A stretch of 64,000 bases of DNA, from contig NZ_JAJSBI010000040.1 of the NCBI RefSeq assembly GCF_021261325.1, positions 9,386 through 73,385 of the forward strand, in the 5' to 3' direction. The notes beneath the pieces were generated by a model, which was given only the letters and a program-made list of their open reading frames with translations, was not told the DNA's origin and made no database searches. A program made the translations under genes and the position numbers. Shown in pieces: positions 7,951 through 16,503 of the stretch (within the stretch, counting starts at the first letter, position 1; each line of letters begins with the position of its first letter). The DNA comes from Streptomyces guryensis. GTDB lineage: Bacteria; Actinomycetota; Actinomycetes; Streptomycetales; Streptomycetaceae.

Positions 7951-8916
7951 TCAAAGGCGTAGGAGCCGACGGGCGTTGCCGGAGGCGATCTTCTGCTTGT
8001 CGGCGTCCGGGAGGCGGGTCCGTTCGAGGGCGGTGACGGCCGCACCTGTCCTCTCGTAGGGGTAGTCGACAGCGAACAGCACGCTGTCCGCACCGAGCAC
8101 GTGCACGAGCGCTTCGATCGCGGCCGGGGACAACACACCGCTGGTCGTGGCGAGCACGTTGGTCCCGAAGTACTGGGACGGCTTGCGCCGCAGCGGGTGC
8201 GGCACGGTGAGGGTCGCGTAGCGCGAGTCGAAGCGGGAGAGCTGGAAGGGGAGGAACTCGCCGGCGTGCCCGAGGATCATCGTCGCCTCCGGATGCCGGT
8301 CGAACACCCCGGACATGATCACGCGCATGGCGTGCCCGCCGGTGGCGGCCTGCCAGCTCCACAACGCGCCGTCCAGCTCGGGATGGGCGTCGAGGACGCG
8401 CCAGCGGTCCGCGGGCGGCATGCCGGGGTGCAGGTACAGCGGTACACCGAGTTCGCTCAGCGTGGCCCAGACCCGGTCGAACGCGGGGTCGTCGAGGTAC
8501 CGGCCCTGGATGTGGTCGTTGACGAGCGCTCCCTTGAACCCGAGGCGTTGGACGGTTCGGCGCAGCTCCGTGACGGCGGCGGCCGGGTCCTGGAGCGGGA
8601 GCGCCGCGAAGGCGGCGAACCGGCCAGGGTGGGCGTCGACGATCTCGGCGAGGTGGTCGTTGACGTACCGGGCGTTGTCCACCGCGCGGGCCGGATCGGC
8701 TTCCGCTTCGATGCCCGGGACGGTGAGGGAGAGCACCTGTACGGCGATGCCGTTGGCGTCCATGTCGGGCAGCCGCAACCGCGTGACGTCGGGCAGCCGG
8801 GCGGCCATGTCCGCGAGGAAGGCCGGTTCGATGTTGTCGGGCATCGGCGACGGCGGCCGCCGGTCCGCCAGGCCCGGGATCGCGATGGCCTCCTCGACGG
8901 CGACGTACCCGCGCAT
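7951..8916 (-). CDS. Amidohydrolase-2 family metal-dependent hydrolase/decarboxylase
   Basis: A 321-residue TIM-barrel protein of the amidohydrolase-2 family, which includes gamma-resorcylate and 2,3-dihydroxybenzoate decarboxylases. Visible landmarks are GYVAVEEA at the N-terminus, LYLHPGMPPADR (metal-site His), MILGHAGEFLPFQLSRFDSR (His of HxGE) and LFAVDYPYE (metal-binding Asp near 290). The substrate is unknown, probably an aromatic acid. Its ATG overlaps the stop of the upstream NmrA-like gene (ATGA at 8913-8916), so the two form an operon, probably repressed by the divergent TetR protein. Confidence 0.88.
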   Translation of the reverse strand: MRGYVAVEEAIAIPGLADRRPPSPMPDNIEPAFLADMAARLPDVTRLRLPDMDANGIAVQVLSLTVPGIEAEADPARAVDNARYVNDHLAEIVDAHPGRFAAFAALPLQDPAAAVTELRRTVQRLGFKGALVNDHIQGRYLDDPAFDRVWATLSELGVPLYLHPGMPPADRWRVLDAHPELDGALWSWQAATGGHAMRVIMSGVFDRHPEATMILGHAGEFLPFQLSRFDSRYATLTVPHPLRRKPSQYFGTNVLATTSGVLSPAAIEALVHVLGADSVLFAVDYPYERTGAAVTALERTRLPDADKQKIASGNARRLLRL

Positions 8917-9532
8917 CAGATGCGTCCCACCGGGACGAGGATCCCGATGCGCGGGTCGGCCGATCGGCCTCGTCGAGCATCAGCGCCGCGACGGTGGCAC
9001 GGGAGGCGTGCGGCGGCAGGACGGGCTTCGCGTAGTCCTCCAGCGGGATGTTGCGGCGCCCGGTGCTGACGCTGCCGGCCCACAGGTCGGGGGCGTGGAA
9101 GACGGTCGCGCCGCCGTCGAGGGCGATCGAGTCCGCGGCGGCCTTCTCCGCCAGTTCCTCGCCGACGAAGGCCTTCATGACCCACTGGTAGATCCCGCCG
9201 CCGGCGCCGACGGAGGAGCCGGAACCGAGCGCGCCGAGCCACAGCGTGCGCACCGGGACGTCGGCGAGGACCCTCGCGCCGGCGACGAGCGTTCCCTGGC
9301 CGTCGCCCTTGCCGATGCCGAGCGCGGAGACCACCACGTCGACGTCCGTCAGGTCCGGGAACGCGGCGGGGGCGGTGACGTCGGCCCGGCGGATCTCGCC
9401 GGTCGGCTGCCCGGACACCGGGCGGGTCTCCGGTCGGCGGACCAGCGCGACGACCTCGTGCCCGCGCTGCAGGGCCTGCTCGACGACGAGGCGGCCGACC
9501 CTGCCGGTCGCCCCGAGTACGGCGATGCGCAT
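8916..9532 (-). pseudogene. NmrA-like NAD(P)-binding reductase with a 2-base frameshift
   Basis: It begins MRIAVLGATGRVGRLVVEQA (Rossmann GATGRVG motif) and continues in frame to HASRATVAALMLDEADRP. The expected family ending (RIGILVPVGRI and stop) is then in another frame. The span from ATG 9532 to the TGA at 8916 is 617 bases, i.e. 205 codons plus 2, and a GC doublet in the CCCGCGCATC stretch near 8950-8955 is the likely insertion. A good ribosome site (GGGAGGAAGC) precedes the ATG, and the stop overlaps the next gene. It may be a true mutation that replaces the last few residues with a long unrelated tail, or a sequencing error. Confidence 0.8.
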
Positions 9533-9549
9533 GCTTCCTCCCGGATGAC

Positions 9550-9666
9550 TGAACACCTGTTGGTTATGTAAGTGAACAAGTGTTGGTTACTGCTGTCAAG
9601 ACAGGGGGTTGGAGGCGAGGGAGTGGGAGGCGGACGCGTGGCCGGCGGTAAAGTGAACGACTGTTG
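9550..9666. promoter_or_regulatory. Three operator copies in the NmrA/TetR divergent promoter region
   Basis: TGAACACCTGTTGGTTA (9550-9566) and TGAACAAGTGTTGGTTA (9573-9589) are 23 bp apart. A third related site TGAACGACTGTTG (9654-9666) lies just before the TetR start. Each contains an AACnnnTGTT-like dyad. This is the arrangement expected for a TetR protein repressing both itself and the divergent operon. Confidence 0.75.
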
Positions 9667-9687
9667 CCGAACGCCGGGAGTACCCCT

Positions 9688-10407
9688 GTGAGCAGCGAAG
9701 AAGCCGTCCCCCGCCGGCGCCGACGGAACCCACGGGGACAGGGGCAGGTCCTCAAGGCCGAACTGGTGGAGGCCGCCGCCCGGCTGCTGGCCACGCTCGA
9801 ACGGCCCGAGACACTCACCCTCCGACAGGTCGCACGCGAGGTCGGCGTCGCCCCCGCGAGCATCTACGGGCACTTCCCGGACCTCGGCGCGCTCGTCCAG
9901 CATGTGCTGCGGCTGCGCTACGACGAACTCGCGGCGGTCATGGGCACGGCCGCGGACGGCGCCGAGGGGCCCCTGGCCGACCTGGTCGCCCGGTGTGCCG
10001 CCTACGTGCACTGGGGAGTCGATCACCCCGGGCAGTACCGCACGCTCTTCGGCGGCGGGATGCCAGCCGAGCTGGTGCCCACGAACGCACACGGCGCGGG
10101 AGAGGAACTGCTCGGATCCGTCGTCGCTTCGCTGGCCGGCGCCCGCCAGGACCAGCCGGAACACCAGGACCGTCACGAACACCAGGACCGTCAGGAACGC
10201 CAGGACCGTCGCGGCCCCGAGCAGGAGTGGCAGGCCGGCCTGCTGCTCTGGACCGCCCTGCACGGCCTGGTCGCGCTGTACAACGCGCACGGGAACATGC
10301 CCTGGCCGGACCTCACCGACCTCATCGCGCAGACCCTCGCCCTGCACACCGGAAGGCCCGTCGACGAGATCGTGGAGCTCGCCCGGACGGCGGACCGCCC
10401 AACGTGA
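9688..10407 (+). CDS. TetR/AcrR-family transcriptional regulator
   Basis: A 239-residue regulator. The N-terminal helix-turn-helix is clear (TLRQVAREVGVAPASIYGHFPDL, about residues 47-69), followed by a ligand-binding domain of the TetR_C_33/WHG type (YRTLFGGGMP; QAGLLLWTALHGLVALYNAH). A low-complexity insertion EHQDRHEHQDRQERQDRR comes from three imperfect 18-bp in-frame repeats at about 10155-10210. GTG 9688 is chosen for the GGGAG site upstream. It is divergent from the NmrA/amidohydrolase operon, with three shared operator-like sites, so it probably represses that operon and itself. Confidence 0.88.
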   Translation: MSSEEAVPRRRRRNPRGQGQVLKAELVEAAARLLATLERPETLTLRQVAREVGVAPASIYGHFPDLGALVQHVLRLRYDELAAVMGTAADGAEGPLADLVARCAAYVHWGVDHPGQYRTLFGGGMPAELVPTNAHGAGEELLGSVVASLAGARQDQPEHQDRHEHQDRQERQDRRGPEQEWQAGLLLWTALHGLVALYNAHGNMPWPDLTDLIAQTLALHTGRPVDEIVELARTADRPT

Positions 10408-10489
10408 GCGGCTCACGCCAACCCCGCCGCACGGTCTCGATCGGCCTGGGCCCAGCAGACGGGACCGTGCCAGGTGGTGCCCACGACCG

Positions 10490-10802
10490 TCCCGCCCGAG
10501 GTGGCGCGGCCACCTTCCCAGCGTCGTCCTCGTCCAACTCCGGCGCGTCCGGGTCGCGCAGGGGACGTAGAACGCCGGTGGCCGGGACGTTGGCGGTGAA
10601 GCTGTAACGGCCGAGCAGGTTCAGGTTCCGGTGCTTCAGCGGCGAGAGCCGGGCCACGTCCTCGTCGACGGACATCGTGACCTTCGGTGCGGAGCCGAGT
10701 GACGGCGGCGTCGATGTACGTCGTCGTCCACAACGCGATGGCGTTGAGGACCGCCCTGACGGGCATCTGGAGAAAAGGGCCCCGGCCAGTGCTGAGGTCC
10801 AC
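10490..10802 (-). mobile_element. Tn3-family transposase C-terminal remnant, frameshifted
   Basis: One frame gives VRAVLNAIALWTTTYIDAAV and RLRTEGHDV; the next gives DEDVARLSPLKHRNLNLLG, RYSF and LRPLRDPDAPE. Together these are the C-terminal end of a Tn3-type transposase. The frame changes near 10680, where one extra C appears to separate GHDVR from DEDVARL. No upstream transposase domain, resolvase or 38-bp terminal repeat was recognised. Confidence 0.75.
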
Positions 10803-10862
10803 GTGATGGTGTGCGCCCTCGGCGGGCTACGACACCGAGTCTCTCCGACTCGGTGGCTCCCA

Positions 10863-11756
10863 TTAGGCGGTGGAGGTGATCGCTCTGGTGACGGCCGTGA
10901 TCGCAGGGGCGGGGCGGCCAGGGAGGCGCGCCACGAGCACTCGGCGGATTTCGGGGGGTGCACCCTCGACGGTCAGCAGGCTGACCCCGGGCGGCAGCGC
11001 GGGCGAGAGTCGGGACGGCACCGTCGTCACGCCGAAGCCGCCGGCGACCAGCTGAAGCTTGGTCAGCCAGTCGCGTGCGGAGTGGACGATCCGCGGCCGT
11101 CCGGGCAGGCCGGGCCAGACGCCGAGCAGCGGCGCGGAGTTCGACGACGGGGTGGCGATCCACGGGGTGTCGACCAGCTCGTCGATGTGCACGGTGGCGC
11201 GGCCGGCGAACTCTCCGGTCGACTGCACCGCGACGGCCAGTTCGGTGTCCGCGATGGTCTCGACGTGCAGGCGCGGCGACTCCCCGTCCGACGGACGGTG
11301 AGGCGGACGGGACGTCAGCAGGGCAAGGTCGATCGAGCCCGCACGCAGCGCCCGGCTCAGGGTGGGCGTCGTGCCCTCGATCGTGGTGACCGTGATGTGT
11401 GGGTCGGCCGCCGCGAGCCGTGCGAGTGCGGCGGGCAGGATCGCCGCGCCCGCGCTCAGGAACACCCCGAGCCTCACCAGTTCGGTCTGCGGGGCGGTGC
11501 CGGCGAGGTCGCGCTCGGCCGCCGCGAGGGAGTCAAGGATCGTGCGGGCGTGCCGCAGCAGGGTCAGACCCGCGGAGGTGAGCCGTACCCCGTCGGAGCG
11601 GCGTTCGAACAGGGCGGCGCCCGCGCTCCGTTCGAGGGAGGCGGCCTGCCGCGAGACCGCCGACTGTGTGTAGTCGAGCTGGGCGGCGGCGGCGGTGAAG
11701 CTGCCGGATTCGGCGATCTGTCGCAGGACCCGCAGGCCCACAGTGGAGATGTCCAT
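10863..11756 (-). CDS. LysR-family transcriptional regulator
   Basis: A 297-residue LTTR: N-terminal winged HTH (LRVLRQIAESGSFTAAAAQL then YTQSAVSRQAASLERSAG, residues 8-50) and a periplasmic-binding-like effector domain. It is divergent from the MDR oxidoreductase gene at 11858 with a 101-base shared regulatory gap, the classic arrangement in which the LysR protein controls the neighbour in response to its substrate. The effector is unknown. ATG 11756 (MDISTVGLR) is used rather than the longer GTG start. Confidence 0.88.
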   Translation of the reverse strand: MDISTVGLRVLRQIAESGSFTAAAAQLDYTQSAVSRQAASLERSAGAALFERRSDGVRLTSAGLTLLRHARTILDSLAAAERDLAGTAPQTELVRLGVFLSAGAAILPAALARLAAADPHITVTTIEGTTPTLSRALRAGSIDLALLTSRPPHRPSDGESPRLHVETIADTELAVAVQSTGEFAGRATVHIDELVDTPWIATPSSNSAPLLGVWPGLPGRPRIVHSARDWLTKLQLVAGGFGVTTVPSRLSPALPPGVSLLTVEGAPPEIRRVLVARLPGRPAPAITAVTRAITSTA

Positions 11757-11857
11757 GCGCCCTACGCATACCACGGATGCCAGATCATCGCTTCCCGCAT
11801 GGTGGAGAGGCTCCTAGTGTCGATCCCGGGAACTCGGACGTACATGGAGGTCATCAG

Positions 11858-12949
11858 GTGCGAGCAGCAGTTCTGACGGGGTTCGGCACCCCGCTCACGG
11901 TGCGACAGGTGCCCGACCCCGGGGCCGGCGGCGGCGAGGTGGTGGTCGAGATGCTCGCCGCTTGCGTGCCCCCGTACGCGGCCGAGGTCTTCAGCGGCGA
12001 ACGGAACTACCCCCTGGTCCCTCCCGTCGTGCCTGGTGTCGGCGGCGTGGGACGGGTCGTCCATGTCGGCCCGGACGCCACCCGGCTGCGATCCGGCGAC
12101 CTGGTGTGGTGCGACTCCACGGTGCGCTCGCGGGACGACGCCCTGACACCCGACATCACGCTCCAGGGCTGGAGCTCCCGCGGCGAGGGCGGCGCGCGGC
12201 TCGCCCGGTACCTGCACGACGGATCGTTCGCCGAACTCATGCGGGTCCCGACGGAGAACGTCTTTCCGCTGCCCGCCACCGCAGGGCAGGACCCGGCCCG
12301 CTGGGCCGCGCTCGGCGTGCACGTCATCCCATACGGCGGGCTGCTGGCCGGCGGGCTCGAAGCCGGCGAGACGCTGCTCGTCAGCGGGGCCACCGGCAAC
12401 CTCGGTAGCAGTGCGGTCGCGGTCGCGCTCGCGATGGGGGCGGGCCGCGTGGTCGCCCCGGGCCGCAACCGGGCCACGCTCGACCTTCTCGCCGACCGGT
12501 TCGGTCCGCGCGTGCGCCCGGTCCCGCTGACCGGGGACGAGGCCGGCGACCGCGCGGCGATGTCTGCGGCGGGCGACGGCCCGATCGACATGGTGATCGA
12601 CCTGCTCCCGCCGAGCGCACCCAGCTCGGCGGCGCGCACGGCGGCGATGACCGTGCGCGAGTACGGCCGCGTCGTCCTCATGGGCGGCGTCGGCATGCTC
12701 GGTGGCGACGACCTCGAACTCCCGTACCCGTGGATCATGCGCAACTCGGTCACCGTGCGCGGGCAGTGGATGTACCCGCGCACGGCGAACGCCGGCATCA
12801 TCCGGCTCCTCGCCTCGGGCGCGCTGGACCTCGCCCCTGAGCGGGTACGGTCGTTCGGCCTCGATGCCGTCAACGACGCCATCGCGTACGCCGCTGCGCA
12901 CGGCGGCCCGTTCGACCGCACCACCCTCACCCCACAACCGGCCGGCTGA
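11858..12949 (+). CDS. MDR-superfamily zinc-independent alcohol dehydrogenase/quinone reductase-like protein
   Basis: A 363-residue medium-chain dehydrogenase. The N-terminal GroES-like domain (PPVVPGVGGVGRVVHVGPD, residues 50-68) and the Rossmann domain with LLVSGATGNLGSSAVAVALAMGAG (about 170-193) are clear. The usual zinc-liganding Cys/His set is not evident, suggesting a quinone-reductase-like or enoyl-reductase-like enzyme. GTG 11858 has GGAGG 7 bases upstream; the longer ATG 11777 lies in the regulatory gap. Probably regulated by the divergent LysR protein. Confidence 0.85.
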   Translation: MRAAVLTGFGTPLTVRQVPDPGAGGGEVVVEMLAACVPPYAAEVFSGERNYPLVPPVVPGVGGVGRVVHVGPDATRLRSGDLVWCDSTVRSRDDALTPDITLQGWSSRGEGGARLARYLHDGSFAELMRVPTENVFPLPATAGQDPARWAALGVHVIPYGGLLAGGLEAGETLLVSGATGNLGSSAVAVALAMGAGRVVAPGRNRATLDLLADRFGPRVRPVPLTGDEAGDRAAMSAAGDGPIDMVIDLLPPSAPSSAARTAAMTVREYGRVVLMGGVGMLGGDDLELPYPWIMRNSVTVRGQWMYPRTANAGIIRLLASGALDLAPERVRSFGLDAVNDAIAYAAAHGGPFDRTTLTPQPAG

Positions 12950-13134
12950 CCAGGCGACCGTTCTTCATATGTCGGCCCCACGGATTTCTGAAGAGCAGCG
13001 GGGGCAAGAGGCCGTTCGGCGGCACGCCCGCAACAGCGCCTTCGCCGAGGCGAAGAAGGTCATCGCGTTCGCGCGGGTGCGCCGTTGCGCCCCCGCTGCT
13101 GGTCCTCGACTGCGTGCCGCACGCTTGAACCTCT

Positions 13135-13465
13135 ATGCCAGCCGGGAAGTGGTGCCCGATCGAGCCAGCCCTCCACCCTGACCACGAAGAGGTGAGCGAG
13201 CACGCCCCTGACGTGGCTGCGGCGCTACGGCCACGTGACCACCCGCGCAGAGGAGGAAACAGCGCGGGCGATTCGGGGAGCTGGCCGCCCGTGTACATCC
13301 GCACGGCACTCTGCCGGGTGTGCAGTACGCCTGCGAATGGCTGATGTGACTGTTCTTGCAGGACGACGACAAGGTCGAAGGCGCCAGCGGTCGAGGTGAC
13401 ACCCGCACCGTGGCCGATCACCTACTGCGCTGCGTACAGGTCCTCCATGACCCGCAGCGGCCGTG
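13135..13465 (+). pseudogene. Terpene synthase (family 2) N-terminal remnant
   Basis: Pieces in successive frames reassemble into a class I terpene cyclase N-terminus: CPIEPALHPDHEEVSEHA, then LTWLRRYGHVTTRAEEE, then FGELAARVHPHGTLPGVQ followed by YACEWLM, a TGA where Trp is expected, and LFLQDDDKVEGASGRGDT with the aspartate-rich DDD motif. There are frameshifts near 13211 and 13268 and an in-frame stop near 13346. Homology ends about 13465, before the NSE metal-binding motif, so the gene is dead. The assignment rests on motif reading, not on a search. Confidence 0.6.
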
Positions 13466-14144
13466 GCGGCGAAACGAGACCAGCTTGATCGCCTTCAACG
13501 ACAGCATCAACGGCTCTTCGGGGTCCGGGCGCTCCCCGCCCGGCCCATCCGCACTGCCCCACCCCACCCTCTGGCTCTGCCGTCTTTCGTCCCCCACGGA
13601 GTCCCTGCCTTTCACCCCCAACTGATCGTCACACCAGCCCATTTCGGAGGATGGGGCGGGCGACCTTGGTGTTCCACTCGGCGAGGATGTCGTCGGCGCG
13701 GTGGACGGTGGCATGGCTGACCTGGGCTTCGCGGGCGAGGTTCTCCTTCGGGGAACGAGGCCTCCTACCCGTTCCGGCTCGTCGGCGCCCACGACCGCGG
13801 TTGGTTCGCCGTCGGCGCGGCGATCCACCTGTGTGCGGAGGCCGAACAGCGTGGTGTCGAACCGACCTCCCTCGAGGAGTTGGAGCGCGAGCGGGGTCCC
13901 GTACGTCCCGTCGTGCCCGACTCCGCCAAGGCCCTGGACCGGCTGCAGGCCGCCTTCACGGACACCGGCCCGAAGGCCGCGGCCTCGCTCCTGGTCACCC
14001 TGTACCGCCTGGCCCGTAATCACTGGCTAGGGGCCACCCCGGTGCAGCCCCCGTACGGCTGGGCCGCCCGCGCCGCGTTACATACCTGGGGGCGGCTGTG
14101 GTGACATTCCCGCAGGGGAAGTGACCACGCTCGGTCGGGGTGTG
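13466..14144. other. Decayed region with HTH and other gene fragments
   Basis: No intact gene is seen. On the minus strand 13629-13755 reads an HTH-like segment (NLAREAQVSHATVHRADDIL then AEWNTKVARP) with no start codon. On the plus strand about 13755-14030 reads protein-like sequence (LVGAHDRGWFAVGAAIHLCA; DRLQAAFTDTGPKAAASLLV) without a start of its own. Their origins are not recognised. 12950-13134, before the terpene synthase remnant, also holds no gene I can support. Confidence 0.5.
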
Positions 14145-15338
14145 TCAGGCCGGCTGCGCGGCGGAGTGCAGCCCTGGTGTGATGACGGGGGCCGGGATCT
14201 CGGGGCTGTGGGGGTAGGCGGCTGTCCGGTGCTGGAAGGAGAGGATCTTCGGATTCAGCACGACGCCGTCGCGGATCTCGATGGCCTTCCTGACCGTGGG
14301 GTCGGCCTCCCATGCCGCGGGGCTGCTCATGACTTTGCGCAGGTAGGGCAGGAGTGCCTCGCTGATTTCCCACGTGGCCGAGTTCCACAGGTGGGACGGG
14401 CTGTGGTCCACCGCGTAGTAGTGGCAGCCCGGCCCCACCCCGAGCATGGGCTCGCCGAAGGTGGTCGGACGGGCCCATTCGAAGCCCATGCCCTCGTCGC
14501 AGGCGACGTCGATGAAGAAGGTCCCCGGCCGGAACAGGGCGAGTTCCTCGTCGGTGACGAAAGTGAGCGGCGCGTCGGTGTCCTGCAGGACGCAGTTGAC
14601 GATGATGTCGAACCCTGCCAGGTACTCCGCCAGCGGCACGAAACCTGCCGCGGTGAATGCCCGCAAGCGCGACGGATCGTCCTCCTGCTGCTCGAAGTGG
14701 CCCATCACGACCGACGGCATCGGCGAGGCGACGGCTGCCGCGACGCGTTGGGTGAGCACCGTGACGTCGGAAACCCCCATGGCGCCCAGGCCCGTGACCG
14801 CTCCGCGCGCCGTGGCGCCGAAACTGATGACCGCAGCGCGCAGACGCCGCCCGTAGCTGCCGGTCAGGCCTCCGAGCTGAAGGGCGTGCAGCACCGAGCA
14901 GTAGCCCGCGAGCTCATTGTTCTTGTGGAACACATGGACGCTGAAGGCGCCCGTGGAAGTCCAGTGGTTCATGGCCTCCCAGGCGATGAGGGTCAGCCGT
15001 TTGTCGATGGCGATCTGGGTCATCTTCTCGTCCTGCACGCAGTGCGGCCACCCCCACAGCACCTGGCCCTCGCGCAGCCCGGCGACATCGTCGTGCATCG
15101 GTTTGGGCAGCAGCAACACGTCGCACTCGGCGAGGAGTTGGTCGCGGGAGCGCATGCCCGCCACGAGCGGTCCCAGCTTGTCGTCGGCGACGCCGAACCG
15201 TTCGCCGTAGCCCTGTTCGAGGAAGATCCTCTCGCGTACGTCCGGGGCGATCCGGTCCAGGTGAGCGGGGTGCAACGGCAGGCGGAACTCGTTCTCCTTG
15301 CGGGAGGAGGCGAGCACTCCGAGACTCATCAGGCTCAT
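14145..15338 (-). CDS. N5-(carboxyethyl)ornithine synthase-like / alanine dehydrogenase-family protein
   Basis: A 397-residue protein of the alanine dehydrogenase/transhydrogenase N-terminal fold (KENEFRLPLHPAHLDRI near residue 13, where alanine dehydrogenases have a related KxxExRV motif) with an NAD-binding region (AAVISFGATARGAVTGLGAM). The family includes N5-(carboxyethyl)ornithine synthase, which condenses pyruvate with ornithine using NADPH; alanine or saccharopine dehydrogenase-like activity is the alternative. ATG 15338 has GAGGAAG just upstream. It follows a small Cys/His protein gene with a 65-base gap, probably one operon. The substrate is not established. Confidence 0.75.
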   Translation of the reverse strand: MSLMSLGVLASSRKENEFRLPLHPAHLDRIAPDVRERIFLEQGYGERFGVADDKLGPLVAGMRSRDQLLAECDVLLLPKPMHDDVAGLREGQVLWGWPHCVQDEKMTQIAIDKRLTLIAWEAMNHWTSTGAFSVHVFHKNNELAGYCSVLHALQLGGLTGSYGRRLRAAVISFGATARGAVTGLGAMGVSDVTVLTQRVAAAVASPMPSVVMGHFEQQEDDPSRLRAFTAAGFVPLAEYLAGFDIIVNCVLQDTDAPLTFVTDEELALFRPGTFFIDVACDEGMGFEWARPTTFGEPMLGVGPGCHYYAVDHSPSHLWNSATWEISEALLPYLRKVMSSPAAWEADPTVRKAIEIRDGVVLNPKILSFQHRTAAYPHSPEIPAPVITPGLHSAAQPA

Positions 15339-15403
15339 ACGCTTCCTCATCATTTCGTTCGCTTCGTTCAGGGCGTGCTTGTTGTGGCTGCCCGATATCC
15401 GGG

Positions 15404-15676
15404 TCAGGAGCCGTCGGCCCGGTGCCTGCGGACCCGCTCGGCCAGCGGGAGGGGCGGTTCGTCCAGGCCGTCGACCGACCCGCTCGCCATGCGCGCGCAC
15501 GTTCCGTGGCAGGCGAGGAGCTGCCCGTCGTCGCGGTGGGAAACCACCACCGCCTCCGGGGCGGACGCGTGGCGGAAGTCGGTGCCGCAGATGAGGCAGG
15601 CCAGTCCGGAGAGCATCTCCGCGGTCGGTTCGGGCCGGCCGCGGCGGCGGCCGGAGATCGAGTCCTGTGAATACAT
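15404..15676 (-). CDS. Small putative zinc-binding hypothetical protein
   Basis: 90 residues with CLICGTDF (CxxC) followed by SHRDDGQLLACHGTC, giving a plausible Cys2-His/Cys metal site. The N-terminus is basic (GRRRGRPEPT). No known family recognised. It is the first gene of a probable operon with the carboxyethylornithine synthase-like gene and could be a partner or regulator of it (inference). Confidence 0.65.
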   Translation of the reverse strand: MYSQDSISGRRRGRPEPTAEMLSGLACLICGTDFRHASAPEAVVVSHRDDGQLLACHGTCARMASGSVDGLDEPPLPLAERVRRHRADGS

Positions 15677-16229
15677 ACGTCCCGCATCCTCTTGATCGGT
15701 TCAGAGCCGCTGATCGGTCCAGCCGGCTGGTCGGTCCAGGGCCGTGCGCGAGATGGCCTGGTGCCTCTCGGACAGCCCGGAAGCCGGGAAATCCGCTACC
15801 GCGCTGCGCGGGACCGGGTATGGAGGACGCCGTGACGGTGCGGGCCGAGAGGCATGCTGCGGCTCATTTCCGGCCGGATCCGATGTACGTCGGCCTGTGC
15901 CCTGCCCGGGGGCGACGCCGAAACGCGAGGTGCGCTCGGTGTCGCAACCGTACTCCCCTCCGAGCCCGTCAGGTGCCGGATGCCGCCCCCCGGAAGCCGG
16001 CCCGCCGGGGCGTCACCGAGCTCTTCCCGGCTCGTCCGGGAACCTTCCCGGCGCTGTGGACGTTGTGGGGGTGGTTGTAGTTGAAGTTGCGAACGTGGAA
16101 GCGCCCGCGGAGTTCTGACAGCGGGCGTTACGCCGTTTCGGGGTTTTCTTCGACGGCCGGCGACCAACAGCCCGGGATCGCGTGATCGCGCGCATTCCGA
16201 CCCAGCCGCCCTCTCGAAGGAGACATCAC
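15677..16229. other. Non-coding region upstream of the cold-shock gene
   Basis: No gene is supported. A hairpin CGCCCGC / GCGGGCG (16102-16108 and 16121-16127) lies about 100 bases before the cold-shock start, and the downstream leader up to the AAGGAG ribosome site (16217-16222) would be an untranslated leader of the kind cold-shock genes often have. Confidence 0.5.
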
Positions 16230-16434
16230 ATGGCTCAAGGAACAGTGAAGTGGTTTCAACGCGGAGAAGGGTTTCGGCTTCATCGCCCCTGATGAGGCCG
16301 GTGCCGACATCTTCGTCCACCACTCGGCGATCGACACCGACGGCTTCCGCTCCCTGGAGGAGAACCAGCGGGTTGGGTTCACCGCCGGACAGGGCCCCAA
16401 GGGCATGCAGGCCGACCAGGTCCACGGGCTCTGA
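16230..16434 (+). pseudogene. Cold-shock protein (CspA family) with a one-base frameshift
   Basis: It starts MAQGTVKWF, then an extra T in the TTT at 16254-16256 shifts the frame. If one T is removed, the family continues exactly (NAEKGFGFIAPDEAGADIFV, then HHSAIDTDGFRSLEENQRVG) to the stop at 16432-16434, giving 67 residues with the RNA-binding KGFGFI and FVHHS motifs. The span is 205 bases, 68 codons plus 1. AAGGAG precedes the ATG. It is either a recent mutation or a homopolymer sequencing error. The gene sits 69 bases before a fatty acid desaturase, so both may belong to a cold response. Confidence 0.9.
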
Positions 16435-16503
16435 GCGCGCCCTTCCTGAGGCAGGCCCGCCCCTCGCTCCGTGGGCAGCGCCGTACCTCCCGAAGGGAAC
16501 ACT

